Shown here: positions 1 to 12,109 of the stretch, piece after piece
How the letters are laid out: each line of letters begins with the position of its first letter
Position numbering within the stretch: position 1 is the first letter of the stretch
NCBI RefSeq assembly: GCF_026212465.1
Contig: NC_080049.1
Location: 2,992,960 to 3,056,959, forward strand
Source of the DNA: Amaranthus tricolor
Lineage: Eukaryota > Streptophyta > Magnoliopsida > Caryophyllales > Amaranthaceae
Reading direction: 5' to 3'
Length of the DNA: 64,000 nucleotides
The notes under the pieces: generated by a model
The model's database searches: none
Told to the model about the DNA's origin: nothing
The model's input: the letters and a program-made list of their open reading frames with translations, nothing else
Program-made: the position numbers and the translations under genes

Positions 1-746
1 AAAGTAGAGCAATGACATATAAACACATCATTTAAGCTTAAAAATTAGTGAAAAACCATATAAAATATAAAATTATCACCGTTAATAAATACGAAATTAA
101 ACTTTGTCTTAATCTAATTCACTACTTTCTTCCACTCATTCATTTTACGTTTTATCAAAAAACTACAAATTAATATACACACTTTTACAAACTAGTACAA
201 CAGTATAAAAACAGAGAGAAAATATTTATACATTTCACTTAAATTGCTATATTTAATTTAAAAATCTCTTACATTATTTTGCAATTTGCATTATATGACA
301 ATCTAGAGTATATGAGTATACTAGTTTACCACCAAACTTTTGAATTACCCACTAAACAAATGCCAAGGGAGTAATGGAATAAACAAGGCTTACCAACCAT
401 TATCAAATAAGCACTTGCAAATTTTTTTAAAAAAAGCAATCTAAAACCATTTTTATCCATCAAAAGCAGCAAACAAGAGTGGGACCTACATCCTTTAAAT
501 GAGAGAGATTTACTCCACTCAGTCACTTTACAGTTTACCCCTTTTAGTCCAAAACTCAAAACCAAAACTATAACAAAAAAAAGCCTTAATTACCATCACA
601 TTTTGCCAAAATAAATGTAAAATTATTATGAACAACAAAAGCTATACCGACAGTTGGATAATAAAAAGAAGACAAAAGCAAAGCTATACACTTCAAAACT
701 CAAATAGTTATTGTTGGAAGGAATCATAATTCAGAAGAAATTAAGT
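1..746. other. AT-rich region upstream of the GT61 gene
   Basis: No gene is visible. The segment precedes the GT61 start codon and should hold its promoter and 5' leader, but I cannot place a convincing TATA box or transcription start. The short reading frames on both strands have no recognisable domain. Confidence 0.5.
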
Positions 747-3700
747 ATGGAGAAGAAAGAACCCATTATTAGAAAGCTTTTGTATTTTTCTTCTTTACCC
801 ATTTTCACTCTTTTGCTCTTCTTCCTTCATCAACAACAGCCATTTTCTGTTTATTCTGGTATGTTTTTTTTTTGGGTTTTAAATACTCTTCAATTCTGTT
901 GTAAAAAGGTTGTATTTTTGTGAAATTTGTACTTGTATATTATGTAACATATTTCAAATAACCTTAATCAATCAAAAACTTATGCCGATGGTTGAGTTCT
1001 CGACATATGTTATATACTTAAATGCCTCTCCTCGCACAAGAATTTTTGAGGCAAAAAGTGTGGATGCAACACAAGCCATTTTCGTATTTGGTGGGAAACA
1101 TTCCACTTGAGGTTGAAGGGTGATTGAGATTTTTGGATTCTGATACATGTCAAGACAACATACTCTTGGACTTTGATAGTTAGTTTGACTTTTACTTGAG
1201 TTAGATTTCTTTAAATGTTATCAAACAACATGACAAAAAATGATGAATTCAGATGTGTGAGTACTCTCGTGTGAGGGAACGTTATAAAATATAATAATTT
1301 TTCTTATGATTTTCACTATTGATCTAATTTTTTGGTTGAATCAATTTTTTTGGGTAATAAATGTTTAATTTGGACTGATTATAAAAGGTATGTTTGTTTT
1401 TGTGCAAATGAAGGGGAGCAAAATCTTGGGAATAGGAGAAATGGGGTTGTTAATGAAGAGGTTGGTTTGATCAATTTACAGTTGAAACTCAGAAGACTTG
1501 TTAGAGGTACTTTTTGATTTATGTCATTTTTTTTATTTTTTAATCATCAATCTTGAGTAACAATGCTTTTATTCTCATCATTTTCATATTTTTTTTTGAG
1601 TTTCATGATTTGTATCACAATATTTGATTTGGGTCTTTATTCATTTTGTAATGTACCAAACTTTTTAGGAAGATTATTGCTTTTGATTGTGGCTTACTTG
1701 GGTAAGAAAATGAAGATTAAAAAGCTAACAATGTAAAAGCTTTAATCCTCGAGTGGATGAACTAGAATAAATCGATTTGAGAAATCATCGCTAACAAAAA
1801 TTTATACTTAAATGTTATCATCCACATATATTCTCCATTCAAATGTTTGCTACTTCACTTATGGGTGTTTGACTGTTAGCTTATTTGAGCAACTGATAAC
1901 AATTTTTTTACCTGTTATGCAGATTTTTGGTAAAAATTATTTGATGGTTGTTAAACTATTCATATTGGCTTTATGGTTTTCTCTTACAAGTTCTGCTTGC
2001 GTAAAAGTCATTTACAAGAAGTATTTTTGAGTTATTTGACCAACCAAAATATCAAAAATGAAACGCTAAAAAAAAAGTCATTTGCCAAAACACGCCCGTA
2101 TGAACCAGAATGTTTGATGAAGAAATCTCAGTTGTGTTCAAAATTAATGTGTCGTTAAGGATTAGATTGACTGACTCACTGACTAAACACTAAAAAAAAA
2201 ATGTAAAATTTTCCTTTATCATAATAAAAAAATAGATTGATTTAGATTTAGTTAATAATAATGGTTTTCTCAAGAGGCCTAGTTGTTGAGTATCTAATTA
2301 TTTTAAGGCTAAGTTTGTTCTTTTTATGCAGCTTAGAGCATGTAGCATGTTCGTTTCGTACATCATACAAACTCGTTTGTCGATATGTCTGGATTTTTCT
2401 TTGGTTGTTTTTGTATTAGAGGCATTGTAGATTGTGATTGTCCAGTTGTATGTTTATTTATCAGATCTTGACTGACATCAGACATTAGCAATCATCGCTA
2501 CTGTATTTTCCCTTCTAAGCAAACTTGTTGATTATATTATTCCATTCAAATACTCCAATAATCAGTGTACATAGAGTTGCACTTATGTGATGATATGAGC
2601 TAAATCTACTTACTCTCGCTTCACAGTTGTCTGGGTAATTTATATAATGATAAATTTTTTATTGGGCTTGTACACAAGAGGAGAGTTGATTGTACATAAA
2701 CCCAATGAGATTTCGTCCTGAAAACCAATTGATATTAGGAGTAGCCCATGAAATATATATGTTAGTCAACCTCTCTCTAATTCTTCGATGTGAAATCACA
2801 GTGGTTGTTTTCCTTACACTCCCTATCACATGTGAAGCATTTTTTCAATTCGGCGGGAACACCATTCTTTTCTAACCCCCCAAGTTCTTTTTTTATAGAA
2901 GATCGATTTTTTTATATCCAATTAATTGGAAACCATCTGCTCTAATATCATGATAAATTTGTCATTGTTGAGCTTGTACACTACAAACCCTGCACAAGAG
3001 AAGAGTAAATATGTTAATTAAGCTCTTTCTAATTCTTTGATGTGGTTCCATCCTAATACCAATTGGTAATAAGAGGAGTAGCCCATCAAGTAAATATGTT
3101 AGTTAAGCTCGCTCTAATTATTAGATGTGGGATCTAGGTTATTTTCCATCAAGTAGCCCATCAATCCTCCTAATATGTATTTGCTTTATCTTCTCCCACA
3201 TTAATAAAATTTGTTTTCTCTGTTCCGGTGGATGTAGCTAACACATTTTTAACGAATCACGGTAAATCTTTATGTGATTTCTATTATCAATCCGTTTATT
3301 TTTCTTGTATTTGGTTACGTTTTAACAACTTATTTTGTGTGTTTAATATGAAAACTAAATCATATTGAATTTCTTCAGTTTCTGATGAGGAGGGCTAATT
3401 CATATCTATGTTACCCGAATTAAGGTATTAGTGTCCGACATAGATATACATGTTTTAAGTGTTCAATTCTGCTATTATATCAAATATCTCCCTGAATTTA
3501 GCGCAAAACTACTGTTAAGGGTCTGTACCGTTGCTGTTATGTTGAGATTCACTATGGATACCACCATATTGGTAGAGTATATAAGATTTATTGAGACTGC
3601 AATCATCAACACAAGCTTTTAATTGAGTTAGTTTCTTGATAAATACTTCAGTAAACTAAAGAATCTAATTAACGCAAATTAATACTTCCCTTGGATTCAC

Positions 3701-6181
3701 TTTGCTTGTGCAACCAATGCATTCAATTATACTTCCCCTCACCCCCTTCCACTACATGGGATTCTCATATCGATGAATTAAAGATGGTGTGCATACTTTA
3801 TAAGTTATTGGAGCCGTTTCTTCTATAGCCATATGGTTTTGTGTTGATATCTCCTCGACTTATGGAGTGTGTGCACCTCGTGTTTCCCCGATAATATGCT
3901 GGCATTGACAATAAGTCCAGCTCAATTTAATATGCACCACCAGAACAATTTGGTATATGAGTGCGTGGGTTGTAGATCAATGTGGGATTGGTGGTGACAC
4001 AAAACCTATTTTTTCCGAGATCTGTGATCTATGTCTATGCCTAGCTTTCCTATTAACCGCTTCTGTACTTGATCGAACAGAGAAAGATCTACCGGAGTTT
4101 GAAGCCACTGGATTTATTTACGATGTTGATGACTTTACCGAAGTATGTGTAATAAGCAAGCCAATTATATATGACGAGCAATCTTTAACTGTGTATGTAC
4201 CCTCCGATGATGACTCCAAGGTTACCAAAATGAAGGTTAAGCCGTATCCTAGAAGGGAAGATCCGAGTGCTATGGAACAGGTTACATCAGTACAAGTTAT
4301 TCGTGGAAATTCGAGCAGCATACACCCACCAGCTTGTGAGATTACGCATGATGTGCCTGCTTTGCTTTACTCGTTTGCTGGATTTGCTGAGAACCCTTTT
4401 CATGCTTTCAATGAGCTTATAATCCCATTGTTCATTACGAGCCACCATTTCGAGTCTAAAGTGCAGTTTGTTCTCACTGATTTCAGAGGAAAATGGTACT
4501 GGAAATATACTCGGGTTTTGAAGGAGCTTACATCCTTCGAGAATATCGGTATAGATCCAGTTAAAAAAGTTCATTGTTTTCCGTCTGCTGTTGTTGGGCT
4601 CAGGTATTTTTCTTACTGTCTAAACTTACTGAATCTTGTGTGAATTTTGAACTCGGGTGGCCTTATTAGCAGGGGTGAATCAAGAATATTATATCTGGTG
4701 GGCCGTACATTCATCACTATATTATATGCATAAAACCAACTTAATTGTCAATTTTTTAGTGTTACGTTTCATAATTCGATAATGATACGGGATTTTAATC
4801 GAATTACCCTGGTCATGGTCTAGGCAAGTGTGAGCCTAGATTCGCCTCTGCTTATTAGAACTTATTGATGCTCATATGAACTCGTCCAACATATTGTTCC
4901 AAAACCTGGACAGTTCAAACACCATCTCGTTGTGGTCAATGTAGGCTCTAATAAACCGTAAAACTAATATATGGGGTCGAATACATGAACCAAAACAAAT
5001 CAACGTGAAAAATTGCTACGCTAACAAAGATTATTCTCTATAGATCATTGAGCACGCTCCACTTTATTTAGAAAATTAGCATTGTGATAAGTACTCTTTA
5101 TCATAAATTAGTGCTATGTACTAATAGTCTAAGGGGGTGTTTTGCATTGGTTGTTGGCTATTGGCTTTTTCAATTGGCTTGTTTGCCAAGCTGAAAATGT
5201 CGCTTTTATGGGCTTTAAGCTAGCTGAAAAAGCCAGCTGAAAGTGGATCAACAAGCCAAAAGCCAACAAAAAAGCTAACTGGAATAGCTTTTGTATTTTG
5301 GCTTAAAAACCAGCTTTTCAGCTGGATTAAAAGCCATTTACCAAACACTTTTTGTGACTATTTGACCAACCAACAAGCTAATAGTCAAAAGCCAACAAAA
5401 AAGCCAATGTAAAAGCCAACTACCAAAAAAGCTAATTTGTTTTTAAAAAAAGGTTTTTAGTGCAATGTACTGATAGTCAATACTATTGCTTTTGCTTAGA
5501 GATGCTTCATGGCTGATCAGTATATGATCATGTAGGTATCACAACAATCTTGCGGTTAACAGCAGCGATGCGCCTGTAGGATATACGATGCAAGACGTCA
5601 AACGATTCCTATGGAACACCTATAACGTGAAGGTTAAAACCGAATTGAATCTTAAAAAACCGAAAGTCCTTCTCTTTGCTCGTCGTGCTTCAAGAACATT
5701 TCTGAACGAAAACGAGATGGTGCATATGATGGAAAACGAGTTAGGCTTTGAAGTTTACAAAGCCTTACCGAATGAAACCAAGAAATTGGACAAATTTGCT
5801 CCAATTGTGAGTTCATGTGAGATCATGGTTGGGGCTCATGGGGCAGGGCTCACAAATGCAGTGTTTCTGCCCACCGGGGCAGCCCTGATCCAGATCGTTC
5901 CATTGGGTCTGAACTGGGCGTCAGATCATTACTTCGGTGAGCCTGCCCCTGGTATGGGGCTGAAGTATATTCGATACAAAGTGTGGCGAAATGAAACATC
6001 GCTATACGAAAAGTACGGTCCAGATAATCCCATTGTATCTGATGCTGCTTCGATTTGGGCTAAAGGATATGCTGCTGTGAAGCAAGCTTATGTTGATGAA
6101 CAGAGTTTTAGAATCAATCTTCCCAGGTTCAAGGAAACACTTCTAGAAGCTTTGAGGCTCATAAAACAGGCAGATTCCTGA
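747..6181 (+). CDS. GT61 family glycosyltransferase, four exons, complete
   Basis: Predicted type II Golgi membrane glycosyltransferase of family GT61 (DUF563). Family members transfer sugars such as xylose, arabinose or GlcNAc onto xylan or proteins; the substrate here cannot be told from sequence. Exons read as 747-858, 1414-1506, 4081-4603 and 5536-6181. All three introns are GT-AG and keep frame, giving 1374 nt and 457 residues, a normal family length. The ATG at 747 is followed by a basic stretch and a hydrophobic signal anchor at about residues 10-28, then a short stem. The catalytic region includes THDVP, the segment FHAFNELIIPLF, and the family hallmark GAHGAGLTN (HGAG at about residues 344-347) followed by LPTGAALIQIVP. 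Exon 3 begins at EKDLPEFEATGF, which matches the usual start of the conserved domain. Intron 2 is 2.6 kb and intron 3 is about 0.9 kb, with transposon insertions. No frameshift is seen. The family assignment is firm, the enzyme activity is not. Confidence 0.9.
2650..3175. repeat. Diverged direct repeats in GT61 intron 2
   Basis: A block with 'gcttgtacac..caagag.agag', 'gtagcccatcaa/gaa' and 'tctctaattctt.gatgtg' recurs two to three times within about 500 bp. It looks like an old tandem duplication inside the intron. No coding content is seen. Confidence 0.45.
4670..4850. mobile_element. hAT-type MITE in GT61 intron 3
   Basis: A 181-bp element with imperfect inverted ends (CAGGGGTGAATC at the left, GATTCGCCTCTG at the right) is flanked by a perfect 8-bp direct repeat, CTTATTAG (4662-4669 and 4851-4858). 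Inverted ends starting CAG plus 8-bp target duplications are the hAT signature. It is too short to code. A degraded relative lies at about 6285-6465, just downstream of the gene. Confidence 0.8.
5130..5460. repeat. AGCCAAAAGCC-rich foldback element in GT61 intron 3
   Basis: The tract is built of inverted and direct copies of words such as 'ttggctttt', 'aaagccaa' and 'agccagctgaaa', so it can fold on itself. The start (GTGTTTTGCATTGG) has an inverted counterpart near 5335-5350 (CCATTTACCAAACAC). It is flanked by a long imperfect direct repeat, 'agtgc.atgtact.atagtc', at about 5109 and 5459. Probably a MITE, but its exact limits and superfamily are unclear. Confidence 0.55.
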
Positions 6182-6975
6182 TTTATAGGAATGGGTGAAG
6201 ATGTATTTGTAAATGAAGCATTATTAATCATTGTTTGGGATCAATATTTAGATGGGAATTTGTATTCTCGGAGATTTTGCTGGCAGTCAAGGGCGAATTT
6301 AAGATATTAGTATAGGGTGGAAGGAAAACTCATATTTACATGTGTGTTGAACCAACTTGACTGTCATTCTTCGATGTTATATGTTACGCAATGAATAATA
6401 ATAGGGTTATAATCGAATGGATCGAGCTATGACCTAGGCAGACCCGAGCTTGCATCTTCCATGATTGTAGATTTACTGTGTAGATAGGTAATAACAAAGG
6501 TTTTGATGTCTGGTACTGCTATAAATTGTGAAATTTCAATGCTTTGTGTGGTGTATATCTTTGTTTTTGACTGTTCCAAAGGGTGAACAAGTTAAGAGAA
6601 GTTTCATTCAAGATATGTCCAAAGTTTGATGTATGCCTAATGAAAGGGAAAAAAAAGTTTTGCTTTTAAAGATATGATTCATTAAATATGTGCATTTTTT
6701 TATATAAAGTTATAAATAATATTTGCTATCGTAGGACAATAGCTATCCTTGTATTACTAACAATTATAAGATTACGTATATCTAACCCTTTTAAAAAGGA
6801 ATTGTAAAAGCTACGTAATGACATTTTAATGAAATTTTCTGATAAATAGACGTATTACTCTTTTATTTTTAAAAATTGATTGTAAAGAAGTAAAACTGAA
6901 CTCATTATATTGAAAATAGAAAAATACGAGAGAAAAATTGAGAGGCAAATCTTGTAAAATTGTTCATACATGTAC
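6182..6975. other. 3' flank of the GT61 gene
   Basis: It contains the presumed 3' untranslated region and a degraded relative of the intron-3 hAT MITE (about 6285-6465). No other gene is seen. Confidence 0.45.
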
Positions 6976-7268
6976 TTTTTGGGATGAAAATACTCCTTTA
7001 TGTGTTTCTTAGAGTTGAAGATGAACCGTTTTTAAGGATTAACGATTAAAAATCCTTTCATTTTTACAGAGATAAAAATGGAAAAAATTGATTACACATT
7101 CTAATTCAATTGAGATTTACGACATATGACATCAATTTTTTGAGGTGAAAACACCCCTTTATGTCTTTGTTAGAGTTGAAGATAAACCATATTAAGGATT
7201 AATGTTTAAAAATCCTTTCATTTTTACAGAGATAAAGATGGGAAGAATTGATTACTCATTCAATTACC
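6976..7268. repeat. Tandem duplication of about 160 bp
   Basis: Two adjacent, slightly diverged copies share 'tagagttgaagat.aacc', 'aaaaatcctttcattttt' and 'acagagataaa.atgg'. Copy 1 is about 6976-7110 and copy 2 about 7137-7268. Noncoding. Confidence 0.65.
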
Positions 7269-7502
7269 TTCCCAAAAATTTTAATTACCCATTTAATTAC
7301 CTTTCCAAAAAGTTTAATTACCCAATTAATTCTCAAGAAATTGATTTCCAAGAAGATACGCTTTCATTTTGTTTTTATGGAAGCCCTATTCTTTAGTAAA
7401 GTTTTTCTCTCAGAGTCACAGGGGTCTCTTTATTGCTTAACTTTTACTTTAAAATTTTGAGCCCTGCATAGTTGTCCTTTGGACCTACCCTCAAAGCCGG
7501 CC

Positions 7503-7991
7503 AAAATTTAAATAAAATAAGATGTTTTAATAACTTCTTCGTGAAAACTTAATTTTCAAAATAAGCGTCCATACATCTAAATCTAGCCTTAGAGTAAGTC
7601 GTTGTTACTAACAGCGAGTTAAAAAAAAAATTTTTTTTTTTTTTTTTAAGTCGCGGTTAGTAACAGCGACTTGATGCTTTTTAAGTTTTCAGTTCTCAGT
7701 TACTTCCTCATTCCAACCTACGAGATTAAAGAGTTGATCAGTTAACCTTAAAGTCGCTGTTACTAAGAGCGACTTAAGGAGTTGAGTGGTCAACTCCCTA
7801 AGTCGCTGTTAGTAACAGTGACTTATGACTTTTAGTTTTTTTTTTTTTTTTTTTTGTCTTTCGTTGTTAGTAACAGCGACTTACTCCAAGGCTACGTTTG
7901 AATGTACGGACGCTTATTTTAGGAATTAAGTTTTTACGAAGCTTATTTTTGATATTAAGTTGTTAAATAATCTTATTTTATTAAAATTTTC
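7503..7991. mobile_element. Non-autonomous Mutator-like element with internal palindromes
   Basis: A 489-bp element with long inverted arms of over 120 bp; both arms contain 'aataaaataag' and then 'aaaataagcgtcc.tacat'. It is flanked by a perfect 11-bp direct repeat CAAAGCCGGCC (7492-7502 and 7992-8002), within the 8-11 bp range of Mutator-like elements. The interior has five variants of a self-palindromic word, TCGCTGTTAGTAACAGCGA, separated by poly-A/T runs and unique spacers. It has no coding capacity. Confidence 0.75.
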
Positions 7992-8002
7992 CAAAGCCGG
8001 CC

Positions 8003-9150
8003 CTAATCAATTGTCATAAAAAAACTCAAAATGGACAGAAATTTTTTTTGACATCAACAATAATGTTTTTTTTGCAAACATGGACTAATCGACCACCCTT
8101 ATAGAATACAAGTCATGAGAATTTTATTGAGCATAGTAACCAAAATAGAAAAGATTGGAGAACGTGTTGGTAAACTAATTAATATACAGATGGGCATGCT
8201 TATGGGACTTTGAGGGATCATACTTAGACCCGACTTTAATATTTGAGTTTGGATTTACCTATATTTAAATATTATAATTTGAGTCGGATTTGGGTCCATG
8301 ATCTTAGGGTACGGGTATGGGTTTAGTTTCGGGTTCGAGTTCACACGGTTGAGATCCAAATCCGATTCAGATTCGACTAATAAACCTATTTATATCTTTT
8401 TTTTAAAAAAAAATTATATATTAGCTATTATGCGTATTTAATTGTTTGATTTGAAATTTTGTTAAGTTTTGAAACATTACGTGATTTAGAATTTTGTCGG
8501 TTCATGTAATTTGAAATGTTGTATCTTCACTTTAAAAATCAAAAAAACTTGATAAATATTTTTATTTTAAAAACTTTAATGTTGAAAGGCTTCATATATT
8601 TGTTCGCTCAATTTGTATAAAGTATTAGAAGATCCTTGTTAGTTGAAAATGATTAAATAATTTTGTACGAATTGATGACAATTGTATAAAATATTTTTAA
8701 AAAACTATCAGGAAAAAGTTGTTTAGGACCTAGATCTAGACCGTACACCTGTCAGACCCTAAGGGTTTGAATCCGAGTCTAAATTTTTCACACCCTATGG
8801 ATCTGGATCATATAAAAAAATTAAGGTCTAGATTATTAAGCTGTGACATTTCGTCACATAATTTCACCATGGCCCACTCATGTGAATACGAGACACCCGT
8901 GGGCTCGGGCCCACAAACCCACAAGTCAAGAGCCTTAACTTGCACATACACTAGGTGAAATTCATTGATACCCAAAACCGAAAAGCTTACTAAAGGCAAT
9001 CAATTTGCCAGTTTTTGTAAACCGCAGAAATGTGACAAGAAATTAGCAACATTTGTACTCAGATCGACAAAATAGATGATTCCAATTAGGCCAAGTTTTG
9101 ACATCTTAAGTTGGTCATATACCTTTTAATTAACATAGAATGTTGTTTCC
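8003..9150. other. Intergenic, no gene seen
   Basis: AT-rich sequence with no protein-coding content that I recognise. Parts at 8210-8390 and 8740-8830, with 'gacccgac', 'tccgattcagattcg' and 'ctagaccg', resemble degraded hAT MITEs but no clean ends are visible. Confidence 0.4.
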
Positions 9151-9420
9151 CTTGTAGGAAAAAAGAATAGTTCTTAGGAAATCTAGTTTCGTATATGTCT
9201 AGGTTTATTTGTTGTATAACAAATTATAACCATTCTTAAAGGAAGGAAAAGTTAGTTTCGTATATGTCTAGGTTTATATTAGAATATATGGTTTAAATGA
9301 GATAAATAAGCAATTAAAGGCAAAATTCTTTCTTTTATATTTTATCTTGTTATCAGAGCTAGATTAATTCATGTAATTAAAATTCTTCCTTTCATAACTT
9401 TACTAAAGATCGAGGATATC
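9150..9420 (+). mobile_element. Possible copia LTR end with tRNA-Met-like primer site
   Basis: At 9345-9361 the text 'tcttgttatcagagct' resembles the copia primer-binding site complementary to initiator tRNA-Met (usually TGGTATCAGAGC). The preceding 200 bp contain a direct duplication of 'gttagtttcgtatatgtc' (about 9183 and 9249). A remnant only. Confidence 0.35.
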
Positions 9421-10079
9421 GGAGAAACTAAAACTAATTCCCAAATTCCAGACCAAAAGGTGATGACTCATTGCAAGTTACCGAAAAGGAGTTGAGCATC
9501 AGAAGAAAGCAAAGACTCGTCGCTTTTGCCCAACTAAAAGGGGACGAATCGTCACAAATCACTGGCAGGTGAATTTAGAGTGCTACAAATATGCGACGAG
9601 CCGCAGCTTTTCAAGTGACGATCCGTCGTCGATCTTCTAAAGTCTTCTGCACACGTTTACCACTACTTGGTTGGTAGTTGGTAATTTTATTTTATTTATT
9701 TATTTAACTATTTTTCAAGTTCTTGGGGAGAGTGTTCTTAAGTATCCTATTAGTATAAATAGGAATTTTTTAGTTTTTTTCAGAGAACAATTAGTTTTTG
9801 AGACTTTGTAGTTTTCACATAAAGTTAAATTTTCTTTCTGGTAAAATAAAATTATGCCTAACAAGTTGTAGTTGAAAATTGTAAATATTAACATCTTCAT
9901 AAATAACATTCAAAGGCCTAACTCTAGCAATAATCTATGATATTTACCTTTTAGATCAATTTTCAATTTTAAAATCTAAATTGAAAAACAGATATGAGAA
10001 TCCAATTTTCTGAAAACCTCAAATCCAATCCAAATTAGATATCTAATTTAAAAAGATATTTAATATACGTCTGATTAAC
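9421..10079. other. Intergenic with GACGA/TCGTC-rich stretch
   Basis: Between 9500 and 9640 there are several short inverted words (gacgaatcgtc, gcgacgag, gatccgtcgtcg). No coding sequence is recognised. It may be internal sequence of a degraded retrotransposon. Confidence 0.35.
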
Positions 10080-11929
10080 CCAATTTTGGTTCCTTTTATG
10101 TATGATATTTGTTATGTTTCTATGCAGTTTTTGTTACACTTTATTCTTTTTTCTTGGGTTTACACCGCTTTCGAGGGAAGCATGTGTTTTTGACCTTTTT
10201 TCAAGCAAAGGCGTGTTAGGGACGATGCTCCTTAATCCCCCAGAAGTCTTCAGGAAGAATGGATCAAAGTCAAGGAAGAAATGAGGCCAAGAGGTGGAGA
10301 AAAGTCCAACCTGAGCAAAGCAAGAAGCATCATTTGTGGAAAGTCAACGTAAATGTCGATGGAGGTCAACTCGCTCAGATTTTTGGTGGATATCTTGAAG
10401 CAAGGCAAAAGTTTTGTTTGTTAGCTTCGAATCGACTGGTCACACGTCAAATTTAAAGTTATAACGAAGGAGATAGAACGTTTCCAAAATGGCGTGGCAA
10501 ATGTACACGCAAGCCAAACAGCAGCAACAACAAAAAAAACGCAACAATCGATTCAACGACCAGCCGAAGCCGTACAGCATCTCTCACCATCTGAGTTACT
10601 GTTTCTTTATAATGCATTTCCGCATGGGCTATTTATAAACTTTAATATTCAGGTCCAATTCAAACAATTGACAACCTTTAAAACAGAAGCAAGCAGCAAA
10701 CAGCAAAGGAGTTAATAGACGGTAGCATTTTATTTTCCGCATTTTAGTTCTCTTTTCCCTAATTTTCTTTTCTTAATTTTTCTTAGGTTTAATTTAATTT
10801 TTTTTTTGATGGGGGTTTAATTTAATTTCTTCCATTAACATTCCATTTCCATGATTTATTTTGGTTAGATTTTGTTATTTTTATCTTTTGTTGATATTTA
10901 TTCAAAGTTTCAAGCTATTCTCATGGAGCATTGGTGATGGATTTTTATGGGTTTTTCTTATTTGCTTGTCAATCTTTCTTATATTTTATGGGTAAATTTT
11001 AATCCTCATTATTTTTAGTATTTCACTATTTGTTTGTTGATTTTAGTTGATTATGATATTTCTTAATTACTCTTAGTTATTTGCTTCGTCTTTGTTTATA
11101 TTTTGTCATTGGTGTTTGATTGAAATTTTAGTTTATTTGTTATTAATGATTTTAATGTTGATGATGATGATTACTAATGATATGATTATGATTATAATTA
11201 GTGAGTAGTTGTTTAGGGTTAGGGGTAAACTCATCTTGTGATAATGGATTGATTATGGTGGATAATGGGTCAATGTTGGTTCGATTATGAACCCCGTAAG
11301 TGGGTAGCTCCTCCCATTGGTTTGAGGTTGCCCGAATCTCCTTCCCGGGCACCAACGAGAGTTGGGCCCGCATGAGAACCGACCTTATTTCAATGAGAGG
11401 AGTTGAGTCAGGGGAACGGCGAGAGTCAAAACCTGTACTCGCCCCATGAAAAGGGAGTTTTACCCTCTTACTCCGAGAGGAGAAGAGGATTGACACGGTT
11501 TTTGGATTTTTGTTGCCTGTGGATCTTGTTCTCACTCACGCGAGTGATGGTAACAGGATTCTTGGAGGCGATCCCAAGCCCGATCTGATCCATCCAGGAT
11601 CAGATCACTCTTCGTATTTGAATCCACACCTTTGCGATCAAGCCAAGGTAAACCTTGAACTCACCATATAGGGTCTATTGCACACGAATTAACCCCTACC
11701 CTGATGTTTCTTTATTTATTGCTTTCACTGTGGTGACTATAGCTTAGACCATCATCTATCCCTAATTACATCATCCCCCAACACCTAAAGAGGCCTTAAG
11801 TCTCTCAAATCATCTCCCTGTGGACCAACCCCCTACTTGCCACTACACTTGTTTAGTGTTAATTAAGGTTGTTTATAAATTTTGTTGATTAGAGGCTTTA
11901 GTGATGACACTAAAAAAAGTCCTCTGTCA
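10080..11929 (+). mobile_element. LTR of a Ty3/gypsy-type retrotransposon, start uncertain
   Basis: The 3' end is set by the primer-binding site that follows; the LTR closes at 'cctctgtca' (11929). A TATA-like 'gctatttataaac' lies at about 10628-10640, as expected for an LTR promoter. The left boundary is not visible and is placed only approximately. The second half matches the fragment at 12110-13080, so two related LTRs sit side by side. Reading frames inside it show no known domain. Confidence 0.55.
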
Positions 11930-11932
11930 AAA

Positions 11933-11950
11933 TGGCGCCGTCGCCGGGGA
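11933..11950 (+). other. Retrotransposon primer-binding site for tRNA-Asp
   Basis: TGGCGCCGTCGCCGGGGA is nearly the exact complement of the 3' end of plant tRNA-Asp (usual PBS TGGCGCCGTTGCCGGGGA), as used by Athila/Tat-type gypsy elements. It sits 3 nt after the LTR end, the expected place, and shows that the LTR is read on the + strand. Confidence 0.75.
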
Positions 11951-12109
11951 GCCCTAGAATAGTTTTAGCTTAACCTATTGTAGATTTATTTATATTTCTA
12001 GCTTTCTATTTTGTTTTTCATTAGTCTAAAGAACCCTAAATTTTATCTTTTAGCATTTCAATTAAGTTGTAATCAAGGTTTTCTTCTGATTTTGATTTCT
12101 TCAAGTATT

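Noticed and set aside
11152..11588. Reading frames of 127 aa (-) and 61 aa (+)
   Set aside because: They lie inside an LTR whose diverged copy at 12400-12870 does not preserve the frames.
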